Positions 24,481 to 32,734 of a DNA stretch of 64,000 bases are shown here, in pieces. The notes beneath the pieces are model-generated. The model did not search any database and was not told where the DNA came from. It was given only the letters and a program-made list of their open reading frames with translations. The DNA comes from CAZAAW01 sp964483325 (lineage in GTDB: Bacteria; Pseudomonadota; Alphaproteobacteria; Rhizobiales; Kaistiaceae), in NCBI GenBank assembly GCA_964483325.1, contig CAZAAW010000001.1, positions 186,001-250,000 on the forward strand, read 5' to 3'. The position numbers and the translations under genes are program-made. Each line of letters begins with the position of its first letter. Within the stretch, counting starts at the first letter, position 1.

Positions 24481-25761
24481 ATGACCGCCATCGTCGACAT
24501 CACCGGCCGCGAGATTCTCGACAGCCGCGGCAATCCGACCGTCGAGGTGGAAATCCTCCTGGAGGACGGATCGGGCGGCCGCGCCGCCGTGCCGTCCGGC
24601 GCCTCGACCGGCGCCCATGAGGCCGTCGAGCTGCGCGACGGCGAAAAGGACCGCTATGCCGGCAAGGGCGTGCGCAAGGCCGTCGAGGCCGTGAACGGCG
24701 AGATCTTCGATGCGCTGGGCGGCATGGATGCCGAAGACCAGATCCTCATCGACCGCACGCTGATCGCCCTCGACGGTACGCCGAACAAATCGCGCATCGG
24801 CGCCAATGCCGTCCTCGGCGTGTCGCTGGCGGCCGCCAAGGCCGCCGCCGAGGCGGCAGGCCTGCCGCTCTACCGCTATCTCGGCGGCACCAACGCCTCC
24901 GTCCTGCCGGTGCCGCTGATGAACATCATCAATGGCGGCGTCCATGCCGACAACCCGATCGATTTCCAGGAATTCATGATCATGCCGGTCGGCGCTCCGA
25001 CTTTCGCGGAGGCGCTGCGCATGGGCTCGGAGATCTTCCACACGCTGCGCAAGGCGCTGAAGGATTCCGGCCACAACACCAATGTCGGCGACGAGGGCGG
25101 CTTCGCGCCCAACCTCGCTTCCGCCGAGGAGGCGCTCGGCTTCGTCACCAAGGCGATCGAGACGGCCGGATACCGCCCGGGAGAGGATGTCTATCTCGCC
25201 CTCGACTGCGCCGCGACGGAGCTGTTCCGCGACGGCCGTTACGCCTTCGACGGCGAGGACAAGGTCCGCGATGCGGCCGAGCAGGTGCAGTACCTCGCCG
25301 GACTGGTCGACCGCTATCCGATCGTCTCGATCGAAGACGGCATGGCCGAGGACGACTGGGAGGGCTGGGCGGCGCTGACCAAGGCGATCGGCAAGCGCTG
25401 CCAGCTGGTGGGCGACGACCTCTTCGTCACCAATACCGAGCGGCTGCGCCAGGGCATTGCCCGCGGCACGGCCAATTCGATCCTGGTGAAGGTCAACCAG
25501 ATCGGCTCGCTGACCGAGACGTTGGAGGCGGTGGAGACCGCCCAGCGCGCCGCCTATACGGCGGTCATGTCGCATCGCTCCGGCGAAACGGAAGACGCGA
25601 CGATCGCCGATCTCGCCGTCGCCACCAATTGCGGGCAGATCAAGGCCGGCTCGCTGTCGCGCTCCGACCGCCTCGCCAAATACAATCAGTTGCTGCGCAT
25701 CGAGGAGCAGCTGGGGCCGCAGGGCCGCTATGCCGCCCGCTCGGTGCTGCGGGCCGGCTGA
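24481..25761 (+). CDS. eno: Enolase (phosphopyruvate hydratase)
   Basis: Enolase converts 2-phosphoglycerate to phosphoenolpyruvate. The 426-residue product has REILDSRGNPTVEVEI, the VPSGASTGAHEA lid loop, NIINGGVHADNPIDFQEFM, the metal ligands in ALDCAATE and SIEDGMAEDDWEGW, QLVGDDLFVTN, the catalytic lysine in ILVKVNQIGSLTE, and the signature SHRSGETEDATIADLAV. I chose the ATG at 24481 for the family N-terminus. eno supplies phosphoenolpyruvate, the substrate of the nearby kdsA, and starts the run leading to the pdh genes. Confidence 0.98.
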   Translation: MTAIVDITGREILDSRGNPTVEVEILLEDGSGGRAAVPSGASTGAHEAVELRDGEKDRYAGKGVRKAVEAVNGEIFDALGGMDAEDQILIDRTLIALDGTPNKSRIGANAVLGVSLAAAKAAAEAAGLPLYRYLGGTNASVLPVPLMNIINGGVHADNPIDFQEFMIMPVGAPTFAEALRMGSEIFHTLRKALKDSGHNTNVGDEGGFAPNLASAEEALGFVTKAIETAGYRPGEDVYLALDCAATELFRDGRYAFDGEDKVRDAAEQVQYLAGLVDRYPIVSIEDGMAEDDWEGWAALTKAIGKRCQLVGDDLFVTNTERLRQGIARGTANSILVKVNQIGSLTETLEAVETAQRAAYTAVMSHRSGETEDATIADLAVATNCGQIKAGSLSRSDRLAKYNQLLRIEEQLGPQGRYAARSVLRAG

Positions 25762-25775
25762 CCGGGCGATTATCG

Positions 25776-25791
25776 TTTATCCGGCGTTAAC
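25776..25791 (+). promoter_or_regulatory. Possible CtrA-like site upstream of the ftsB-like gene
   Basis: TTTATCCGGCGTTAAC has the shape TTxA-N7-TTAAC, one mismatch from the CtrA consensus TTAA-N7-TTAAC. It lies 43 nt before a predicted division gene, a plausible CtrA target, but single sites like this arise by chance. Confidence 0.25.
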
Positions 25792-25833
25792 GGCGCAGCG
25801 GCAGAGTGAGGCAACTCGCTCTGCCGGTGCGTC

Positions 25834-26163
25834 ATGCGTTTTTCGTTCAACCTGTCGTCATTGCTGCGGCGCCTGATCCTGCCGGGCTTCGCCGCCGCCT
25901 ATCTCGGCTATTTCGGCTTCCACGCCTTCCACGGCTCCTACGGCATCTGGGCGAAGGCGCGCTTGGAGAACGAGGCCGTCGCGCTCCAGTCCGAGCTCGA
26001 CACGCTGATGGCGGAGAAGAGCGGCCTGCAGCGCCGCGCCGCCATGCTGCGGCCGGCAACGCTCGATTCCGACATGCTGGACGAGCAGGCGCGGCGCAGC
26101 CTCAACATCATCCGGCCGAACGAGGTCGTGATCCTCGACGCGCCGCCGCTGGCGACGAAGTGA
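25834..26163 (+). CDS. FtsB/DivIC-like septum formation initiator
   Basis: The 109-residue protein has a short cytoplasmic N-terminus, one membrane helix (about 13-33, LILPGFAAAYLGYFGFHAF) and then a coiled coil (about 40-75, ARLENEAVALQSELDTLMAEKSGLQ in parts). It ends with RARRSLNIIRPNEVVI-type sequence (here DEQARRSLNIIRPNEVVIL). This is the FtsB/DivIC layout, a bitopic divisome protein that pairs with FtsL and FtsQ. Position between eno and pdhA is conserved in alphaproteobacteria. It ends in the strong hairpin at 26162-26202. Confidence 0.88.
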   Translation: MRFSFNLSSLLRRLILPGFAAAYLGYFGFHAFHGSYGIWAKARLENEAVALQSELDTLMAEKSGLQRRAAMLRPATLDSDMLDEQARRSLNIIRPNEVVILDAPPLATK

Positions 26164-26202
26164 CCCTGCCAGCCACGCGCGCTGCGCATGGCTGGCAGGG
26201 TC
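26162..26202 (+). terminator. Long perfect hairpin at the end of the ftsB-like gene
   Basis: Arms GACCCTGCCAGCCA (26162-26175) and TGGCTGGCAGGGTC (26189-26202) pair perfectly over 14 bp; the 13-nt loop can itself form GCGC/GCGC. The left arm overlaps the TGA stop. No T-run follows. It probably ends the eno-ftsB transcript ahead of the pdh operon. Confidence 0.65.
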
Positions 26203-26268
26203 GGCCTGCGCTCGTTTGAAATCAAAGGCTTAATTAGGATGCCCGCGAGCCGGCGATGGTCGCTCGGC

Positions 26269-26297
26269 TTGGAACGGGAATGGCCATGGGCTAGTTT
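26269..26297 (+). promoter_or_regulatory. Possible pdhA promoter
   Basis: TTGGAA (26269-26274) and TAGTTT (26292-26297) are 17 bp apart, about 37 nt before the pdhA start. A small palindrome TTTGAAATCAAA lies upstream at 26215-26226 and might be an operator. Tentative. Confidence 0.35.
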
Positions 26298-26334
26298 CGC
26301 GTTCTCAGGGACCAGACGCGAGCAAGAGGCGCCC

Positions 26335-27438
26335 ATGTCCCCCACGGGTCCACGTTCCGGCCGGAAAGCCGATATCGCCAAACCGGCGGCCCGCAAGCCG
26401 GCGGCACGGGGCGGGCGCAAGCCGGCTGCCGCAGCCGACAAAACCGGCGCGGCGGAGCAGCGGGCCAGGGCACCGGCCTTTACCCGCGAGGACGACCTCA
26501 AGGCCTATGCCGATATGCTGCTGATCCGCCGCTTCGAGGAGCGCGCCGGCCAGATGTACGGCATGGGGCTCATCGGCGGCTTCTGTCACCTCTATATCGG
26601 CCAGGAAGCCGTCGTCGTCGGCATGCAGATGGCGATCGAGGAAGGTGATCAGGTCATCACCGGTTACCGCGACCACGGCCACATGCTCGCCTGCGGCATG
26701 GACCCGAAGGGCGTGATGGCCGAGCTGACCGGCCGCGCCAGCGGATATTCCGGCGGCAAGGGCGGCTCGATGCACATGTTCTCGCGCGAGAAGGAATTCT
26801 ATGGCGGGCACGGCATCGTCGCCGCGCAGGTGCCGCTCGGCACCGGCATCGCTTTCGCCAACCGCTACCGCAGGAACGGCAGGGTCTGCCTGACCTATTT
26901 CGGCGACGGCGCCGCCAACCAGGGCCAGGTCTACGAGAGCTTCAATATGGCGGAGCTGTGGAAGCTGCCGGTCGTCTATGTGATCGAGAACAACCGCTAT
27001 GCAATGGGCACGTCGGTGGAACGCGCCTCGGCCCAGCGCGATTTCTCCAAGCGCGGCACGTCCTTCGCCATTCCCGGCGAGCAGGTCGACGGCATGGATG
27101 TCCATGCGGTGCGCGAGGCAGGGACGCGGGCGGCGGAATGGTGCCGGTCGGGTAACGGTCCCTACATCTTGGAAATGCTGACCTACCGCTATCGCGGCCA
27201 TTCCATGTCCGATCCGGCCAAGTACCGGACGCGCGAGGAGGTCGACAAGATGCGGACCGAACGCGACCCCATCGAGCAGGTGCGCGCCCGCCTGCTCGAG
27301 CGCGGCTGGGCCAGCGAGGACGACCTCAAGGAGATCGACCGCAAGGTTCGCGACACCGTCAGCGACGCGGCGGAATTCGCCCAGAGCGAGCCGGAGCCGG
27401 ATCCATCCGAGCTCTGGACCGACATCGTCCGTCAGTGA
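26335..27438 (+). CDS. pdhA: Pyruvate dehydrogenase E1 component, alpha subunit
   Basis: This is the thiamine-diphosphate half of the heterotetrameric E1 that decarboxylates pyruvate. The 367-residue product has the TPP-binding motif starting YFGDGAANQGQVYESFNMA and ending VIENN, YRDHGHMLACG, GYSGGKGGSMHMF, and the loop TYRYRGHSMSDPAKYRT. The first 45 residues are a Pro/Ala/Lys/Arg-rich extension (KPAARKPAARGGRKPAAAA), common in alphaproteobacteria. The ATG at 26335 is preceded by AGAGG. pdhB follows 13 nt downstream. Confidence 0.97.
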   Translation: MSPTGPRSGRKADIAKPAARKPAARGGRKPAAAADKTGAAEQRARAPAFTREDDLKAYADMLLIRRFEERAGQMYGMGLIGGFCHLYIGQEAVVVGMQMAIEEGDQVITGYRDHGHMLACGMDPKGVMAELTGRASGYSGGKGGSMHMFSREKEFYGGHGIVAAQVPLGTGIAFANRYRRNGRVCLTYFGDGAANQGQVYESFNMAELWKLPVVYVIENNRYAMGTSVERASAQRDFSKRGTSFAIPGEQVDGMDVHAVREAGTRAAEWCRSGNGPYILEMLTYRYRGHSMSDPAKYRTREEVDKMRTERDPIEQVRARLLERGWASEDDLKEIDRKVRDTVSDAAEFAQSEPEPDPSELWTDIVRQ

Positions 27439-27451
27439 GGAGGGCCGCGCG

Positions 27452-28813
27452 GTGCCGATCGACATCCTGATGCCGGCCCTTTCCCCGACCATGGAGGAGG
27501 GGAAGCTCGCCAAGTGGCTGAAGCGCGAAGGCGACGAGGTCAAGGCCGGCGACGTCATCGCCGAGATCGAGACCGACAAGGCGACGATGGAGGTCGAGGC
27601 CGTCGATGACGGCAGGCTGGCGTCGATCCTGGTTCCCGAGGGAACCGAGAACGTCAAGGTCAACACGCCCATCGCCCGCCTCGACGGTGCCGACGGCGCT
27701 GCCTCGAGCGACAAGCCGACGCCGGCCCCGGCCAGGCCGCCCGCCGAAGCGGCCACAGAGCCCGCGCCGCCGCAGCCAGCCGTGCCGGCGCCTCCGGCGG
27801 CGGCCGATCCGGACCTGCCGCCGGGTACGCAGATGGTGAGCATGACGATGCGCGAGGCGCTTCGCGACGCCATGGCGGAAGAGATGCGCCGCGATCCGGA
27901 TGTCTTCGTGATGGGCGAGGAGGTTGCCGAGTACCAGGGCGCCTACAAGGTGACGCAGGGCCTGCTCCAGGAATTCGGCGCCGACCGCGTGGTGGATACG
28001 CCGATCACCGAACACGGCTTTGCCGGCATCGGCGTCGGGGCGGCCCTCGCCGGGCTCAAGCCCATCGTCGAGTTCATGACGTGGAATTTCGCCATGCAGG
28101 CGATCGACCACATCATCAATTCGGCGGCGAAGACCCTCTACATGTCGGGCGGCCAGATGGGCGCTTCGGTCGTCTTTCGCGGCCCGAACGGCGCCGCGGC
28201 CCGCGTGGCGGCGCAGCACAGCCAGGACTATGCCGCCTGGTATGCCCATATCCCGGGCCTGCGGGTCATCCAGCCGTCCAATCCGTCCGATGCGAAGGGC
28301 CTCCTCAAGGCCGCCATCCGCGATCCCAACCCGGTCGTCTTTCTCGAAAACGAGATCCTCTATGGCCAGAGCGGCGAAGTGCCGGCCGGGATCGACTGGG
28401 TGCTGCCGCTCGGCAAGGCGCGCATCGCCCGTGAGGGCACGGACGTCACGCTCGTTTCCTTCGGCATCGGCATGACCTACGCCACCCGGGCGGCCGACGA
28501 GCTGGAAGGGCAGGGCATCTCCGCCGAGGTGATCGACCTGCGCTGCCTGCGTCCGATGGATGTCGACACGGTCGTCGCCTCGGTGAAGAAGACCGGGCGC
28601 TGCGTGACGGTCGAGGAGGGCTGGCCGGTCGGCTCGATCGGTTCGGAAATCGCCGCGCAGCTGATGGAGAAGGCCTTCGACTGGCTCGACGCGCCGGTCC
28701 TCAAGGTGACCGGCAAGGACGTGCCGATGCCCTACGCGGCCAATCTCGAAAAGCTGGCTCTTCCCTCCGTGGCCGAGGTTGTCGCCGCGGCCCGGGCCGT
28801 CTGCTACCGCTGA
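27452..28813 (+). CDS. pdhB: Pyruvate dehydrogenase E1 component, beta subunit with lipoyl domain
   Basis: The 453-residue protein has an N-terminal lipoyl domain (about 1-78, lipoylated lysine Lys43 in EIETDKATMEVEA), a Pro/Ala hinge to about 125, and then the E1-beta fold (EEVAEYQGAYKVTQGL, TPITEHGFAGIGVGAA, QPSNPSDAKGLLKAA). A lipoyl domain on E1-beta is an alphaproteobacterial trait; it gives the complex extra swinging arms. The start is GTG 27452. A 47-nt stretch is identical to the lipoyl region of pdhC. Lipoylation would rely on lipA, 8 kb downstream. Confidence 0.97.
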   Translation: MPIDILMPALSPTMEEGKLAKWLKREGDEVKAGDVIAEIETDKATMEVEAVDDGRLASILVPEGTENVKVNTPIARLDGADGAASSDKPTPAPARPPAEAATEPAPPQPAVPAPPAAADPDLPPGTQMVSMTMREALRDAMAEEMRRDPDVFVMGEEVAEYQGAYKVTQGLLQEFGADRVVDTPITEHGFAGIGVGAALAGLKPIVEFMTWNFAMQAIDHIINSAAKTLYMSGGQMGASVVFRGPNGAAARVAAQHSQDYAAWYAHIPGLRVIQPSNPSDAKGLLKAAIRDPNPVVFLENEILYGQSGEVPAGIDWVLPLGKARIAREGTDVTLVSFGIGMTYATRAADELEGQGISAEVIDLRCLRPMDVDTVVASVKKTGRCVTVEEGWPVGSIGSEIAAQLMEKAFDWLDAPVLKVTGKDVPMPYAANLEKLALPSVAEVVAAARAVCYR

Positions 28814-28821
28814 GAAGGGCC

Positions 28822-30129
28822 ATGCCGATCAACATCCTGATGCCTGCGCTGTCGCCGACCATGGAGGAAGGCAGCCTGGCGAAATGGCATGTAAAGGAGG
28901 GCGACAGCGTCCGTGCCGGCGACGTTATTGCCGAGATCGAGACCGACAAGGCGACGATGGAGGTCGAGGCCGTCGACGAGGGAACTGTCGACCGCCTTCT
29001 CGTGCCGGAAGGGCAGGAGGGCGTAAAGGTCAATGCGGTAATCGCCGTCCTGCGCCAGGAGGGCGAAGCGCCGGGCGCGGCAGCGGCGCCGCAGTCCGCA
29101 GAACAGGCTCCCCCGGCGACGGCCGTCGCCGATGCGGCACCAGCCCGCAAGGTGGAACCCGAGAGCCCACCTCCGGCGGCTAGAGAAAAGAATGGGGCAT
29201 CGCGGGTGTTTGCCTCGCCGCTGGCGCGGCGGCTTGCCCGCGAGGCCGGTATCGACCTTGCCGGCGTCAAGGGCTCGGGTCCGCATGGCCGCATCGTCAA
29301 GGCCGATGTCGAGGGCGCGCCGCGTGGCCGCGGTGCTCCGGAGCCGGCGGCCGCCCGCCCGTCAGAGATGCCGGCGGCGGTCGCGGCGATGGCCGACGAG
29401 CAGATCCTCAAGCTCTACCGGCCCGGGTCCTACGATGTCGTGCCGCATGACGGCATTCGCCGCATCATCGCCCGCCGCCTGGTGGAGGCGAAGCAGACCA
29501 TTCCGCATTTCTACCTGACGGTCGACATGGAGATCGATGCGCTGCTGGCTTTGCGGGCGCAGATCAACGATGCCGCGCCGAAGAACGGCGACGGCTCGCC
29601 AGCCTGGAAGATCTCGGTGAACGACATGGTGATCAAGGCCATGGCGCTGGCGCTGCAGGCCGTGCCGGACGCCAACGTCACATGGACCGAGAGCGGGATG
29701 CTGAAGCACAAGCAGGCCGATATCGGCGTCGCGGTCGCCATCCCGGGCGGGCTGATCACGCCGGTGGTGCGCGGCGCCGAGCAGAAGCGCCTGTCGGAGA
29801 TCGCCAACGAGATGAAGGACTACGCGCGGCGCGCCCGCGAGCGGAAGCTTCTGCCGGAGGAATACCAGGGCGGTTCGACGGCAATCTCGAATCTCGGCAT
29901 GTACGGCGTCCGCGAGTTCGCCGCCGTCATCAACCCTCCGCATTCGTCCATCCTCGCCGTCGGCAGCGGCGAACAGCGGCCGGTCGTGCGCGACGGCAAG
30001 CTGGCGGTGGCGACGCTGATGACCGTCACTCTCTCCACCGATCACCGGGCCGTCGACGGTGTCCTCGGGGCGGAACTGCTGCAGGCCTTCAAGCGGCTGA
30101 TCGAAAAGCCCGCCGCGATGCTGGCGTAA
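28822..30129 (+). CDS. pdhC: Pyruvate dehydrogenase E2, dihydrolipoamide acetyltransferase
   Basis: E2 forms the core of the complex and transfers acetyl groups to CoA. The 435-residue protein has one lipoyl domain (about 1-78, Lys43), a hinge, the peripheral subunit-binding domain (about 130-165, FASPLARRLAREAGIDLAGV) and the catalytic domain (about 205-435) with the active-site His and Asp in STDHRAVDGVLGAELL. It starts 8 nt after pdhB. Its last 41 nt overlap, on the opposite strand, the 3' end of the Wzy-like gene. lpdA (E3) lies 4.7 kb further on, beyond the glycan genes. Confidence 0.97.
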   Translation: MPINILMPALSPTMEEGSLAKWHVKEGDSVRAGDVIAEIETDKATMEVEAVDEGTVDRLLVPEGQEGVKVNAVIAVLRQEGEAPGAAAAPQSAEQAPPATAVADAAPARKVEPESPPPAAREKNGASRVFASPLARRLAREAGIDLAGVKGSGPHGRIVKADVEGAPRGRGAPEPAAARPSEMPAAVAAMADEQILKLYRPGSYDVVPHDGIRRIIARRLVEAKQTIPHFYLTVDMEIDALLALRAQINDAAPKNGDGSPAWKISVNDMVIKAMALALQAVPDANVTWTESGMLKHKQADIGVAVAIPGGLITPVVRGAEQKRLSEIANEMKDYARRARERKLLPEEYQGGSTAISNLGMYGVREFAAVINPPHSSILAVGSGEQRPVVRDGKLAVATLMTVTLSTDHRAVDGVLGAELLQAFKRLIEKPAAMLA

Positions 30130-31366
30130 GGCCGGCGGCGATGCAGAGGCCGAGCGGCAGCCACAGGATCAGCCACTCCCAGTCCATCTCCGAGCCGTAC
30201 ATGCCGTAGTCGACGGCGGTCGCGACGACCGCGGTGGCGATCATGGCGGCCGGCAGCAGCATCCGGTGCCGCCGCCATGCCCCGACCGCGGCGGCGACGG
30301 CCGCGACGAGGGCGCCCGCCAGGGCGGCAGCAGCGAAGACGCCGCCCATGACCAGTGCCGAATAGACGATGTTGTGGGCATGGACGTGCCGCGAGCCGTC
30401 CGGCAGCGTCACCTGGATCGCCGTCGACAAGCCGTGCCCCAGCCAAGGCCGCGCCTCGACATGCGGCCAGTAGGCCCGCCATACGATGAACCGCATGTTG
30501 TCCCCGCGCGCCACGAAGCTCTCCAGCAGCGGCCACGCGGCGATCACCGCCAGGACGCCGATAATGCCGGCGGTCAGCAGCAGGCGCGGATGCCGCCGGA
30601 ATCCGAGAACGACGGCGATGCACAGGCCCGCGGCGACAGCGAGAAAAGCGCCGCGGCTCTGGGTGAAGAGGACGGCAACGACGAGGATCGCCGCGGCGGC
30701 GGTCCCGACAAGGCGGGTGAAGGCGCCGGAGCGGGGATGCAGCGCCGTCGCGACGATGCCGACGGCGGCGATCGCATAGACCCCGCCCAGCGGGTTGGGG
30801 TTGAAGATGTTGGTGATGCCGGGAATGCCGAGAAGCCGGTGCGGCAGTGCGCTAGGTGATGGCCGGAAGCCGTAATAGGCGACCATGTTGAGGGCGGCGA
30901 CCACGGCGACGGCGCAGCCGAGAAACAGGAACAGCCGGTGCGCAAAGGCCTCGTCGCGGCCGGCGAGGCAGGCGACGATGATCAGGAAGGACAGCACCAG
31001 CAGGCCCTTGCGTACGCTGTCCGCCACAGCGTCGGCCAGGACATCGGGCGCCAGCGCCGTCGCCAGCACCAGGATGCCGAGATAGAGCGCCGTCAGCAGG
31101 AAGACCGGCGACCGCAGGACGGGCAGCAGCTCGTCCCGGCGGATGGTCAGGATGGCCAGCGGCAGGACGACGAAATTGTAGACGCTGCGCGCCAGCCAGA
31201 CATCCGGCGGCAGGAATAGGAGAAGAAGCGAGAGGATCGTGAAGGCCGCCAGCAGATCGCGGCGGCTGGCCCAGTCCCGCAGGCGTCCGATCCCGGCCGA
31301 CAGGCGGCCGGCCTGTCGGGTGAGGGCGGGGCCAGCGGCAAGGGCTGTCGGCGGTTGCCGGGTCAC
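30089..31366 (-). CDS. O-antigen ligase/polymerase family (Wzy_C) membrane protein
   Basis: The 425-residue protein has about ten to eleven hydrophobic helices and a large periplasmic loop. The segment RFIVWRAYWPHVEARPWLGHGLS and HVHAHNIVYSALVMGG match the Wzy_C/WaaL domain, with the His-Asn pair typical of these enzymes. Members polymerise O-antigen repeats or attach polysaccharide to lipid A-core; sequence alone does not decide which. The start GTG 31366 overlaps the stop of the upstream glycosyltransferase as GTGA. Its 3' end lies antisense within pdhC (41 nt). Last gene of the minus-strand glycan block. Confidence 0.88.
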   Translation of the reverse strand: MTRQPPTALAAGPALTRQAGRLSAGIGRLRDWASRRDLLAAFTILSLLLLFLPPDVWLARSVYNFVVLPLAILTIRRDELLPVLRSPVFLLTALYLGILVLATALAPDVLADAVADSVRKGLLVLSFLIIVACLAGRDEAFAHRLFLFLGCAVAVVAALNMVAYYGFRPSPSALPHRLLGIPGITNIFNPNPLGGVYAIAAVGIVATALHPRSGAFTRLVGTAAAAILVVAVLFTQSRGAFLAVAAGLCIAVVLGFRRHPRLLLTAGIIGVLAVIAAWPLLESFVARGDNMRFIVWRAYWPHVEARPWLGHGLSTAIQVTLPDGSRHVHAHNIVYSALVMGGVFAAAALAGALVAAVAAAVGAWRRHRMLLPAAMIATAVVATAVDYGMYGSEMDWEWLILWLPLGLCIAAGLTPASRRAFRSAA

Positions 31367-32670
31367 GATTGCGCTGCGCGGTGATCGATGGCGTCGACGA
31401 TGGTCCGCGCCGTGTCGGCCCAGCTTCGCGGCCGGAAACAGTCGCGCAGGCGCTGCTCAAGCGCCGCCAGCGCTTCCGGTTCCATGATCAGGCGGCGCAG
31501 CACGGCCCGCATCTCCGCCTGGTCGGCGGGATCGAAATAGACCGCCAGGTCGCCGACGACCTCCGGGATCGACGCCGCGCGCGAGGCAGCCGTCACCTTG
31601 CCGAAGGCGGCCGCCTCGCCGACCGGCAGCCCCCAGCCTTCGAAGAAGGACGGATAGACGGTGAACCGGCATGTCTCGTAGAGGCGGGCCAGTTCGGTCA
31701 CGTTCGGATCGTGAACGAAGCGGATGCCGCCCTGGGCCGGGAGCGCCAGACCGGGCGCCCCGCCGCCGAGGTTGAAGCGGCCGGCAAGGACCAGAAGAGG
31801 CATCCCGTCGCCAAGCTCTGCGGCAAGCGCTTTCCAGGCGGCGATCAGCCCCTCGATGTTCTTTCGCGGCTCGATCCGTCCGACGGCGAGCACGAAGGGC
31901 GTTTCGGCGAGCGCACCGATATCGGAACGGACCGGCTCGCCGCCACCGCGCCGGAACTCGTGCGCCAGCGGCACGACGGTGATCGGCAGATCCAGCTGCC
32001 GCTGGCGCAGGATGTCCGCCAGCTCGCGCGCCGTGTTCTGCGACGCGGCGAGGAAGGCGTCCGTCCATGGCAGCAGGCCGTCCAGCCAGGCCGCATAGGC
32101 GCGGCGGTAGGATGGCGGGAAATAGGCGGCCGCGGTCAGCGGCCCCAGATCATGCATGAACGGGATGAGACGCGCCGCGGCGCGCCGCGTGGCGGCGCCG
32201 AGGGCACTGTTGTGGTCGCGGTACCAGACATTGAGCCCCGGCAGGAGGACGACATCGCCGGCAGCGATGCCGAGGCCGTCGACGCTGTCGCGCAGACGAA
32301 CCGGCGGCGGCAGGGTGGCGCGTCGCCGCTGCATCAGCCGCCAGCGCCGCTTCAGATACTCGAAGTTCTGCCGCAGCGGCCGCCCCGGGTGACGATCGCG
32401 GATGGCGGCGGGCGATTTCACCGGGCGCCGGCCGTCGATGCCAAAAAGGCGCTTGAAGGCCGCCACCTCGCCGGCGGCAGCATCGGGCAGCAGCGCAAGA
32501 TCGGCCGAGAACGGCCGGCCATAGAGCGGGTGATAGCCGATCAGCGCGGCGGGTCGCTGCTGGCGGCGCAGTTCGGCCATGAGATGGAACACGACATTCT
32601 GGACGCCATGCAGGAGATCCGACTCGATGAGGAATTCCAGGAGATCCGTGATGTCGACATGGATGCGCAC
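31363..32670 (-). CDS. Glycosyltransferase, GT4-like (group 1)
   Basis: The 435-residue protein shows the GT-B fold of family 4. Its C-terminal half carries VLAVGRIEPRKNIEGLIAAW and the nucleotide-sugar EX7E motif in PSFFEGWGLPVGEA, and then AASIPEVVGDLAVYFDPAD. The sugar and acceptor are unknown; mannosyltransferases often look like this. I start it at GTG 32670 (VRIHVDITDLLEF) because CGGAGG lies about 6 nt upstream. A GTG nine codons further out is possible. Co-transcribed with the Wzy-like gene. Confidence 0.88.
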   Translation of the reverse strand: MRIHVDITDLLEFLIESDLLHGVQNVVFHLMAELRRQQRPAALIGYHPLYGRPFSADLALLPDAAAGEVAAFKRLFGIDGRRPVKSPAAIRDRHPGRPLRQNFEYLKRRWRLMQRRRATLPPPVRLRDSVDGLGIAAGDVVLLPGLNVWYRDHNSALGAATRRAAARLIPFMHDLGPLTAAAYFPPSYRRAYAAWLDGLLPWTDAFLAASQNTARELADILRQRQLDLPITVVPLAHEFRRGGGEPVRSDIGALAETPFVLAVGRIEPRKNIEGLIAAWKALAAELGDGMPLLVLAGRFNLGGGAPGLALPAQGGIRFVHDPNVTELARLYETCRFTVYPSFFEGWGLPVGEAAAFGKVTAASRAASIPEVVGDLAVYFDPADQAEMRAVLRRLIMEPEALAALEQRLRDCFRPRSWADTARTIVDAIDHRAAQS

Positions 32671-32734
32671 GCTCAGCCTCCGGGCCGCCGGAGCCACCGG
32701 CGCGGGGAAGGCATCAGAGAGGGGCGATGGCGCG

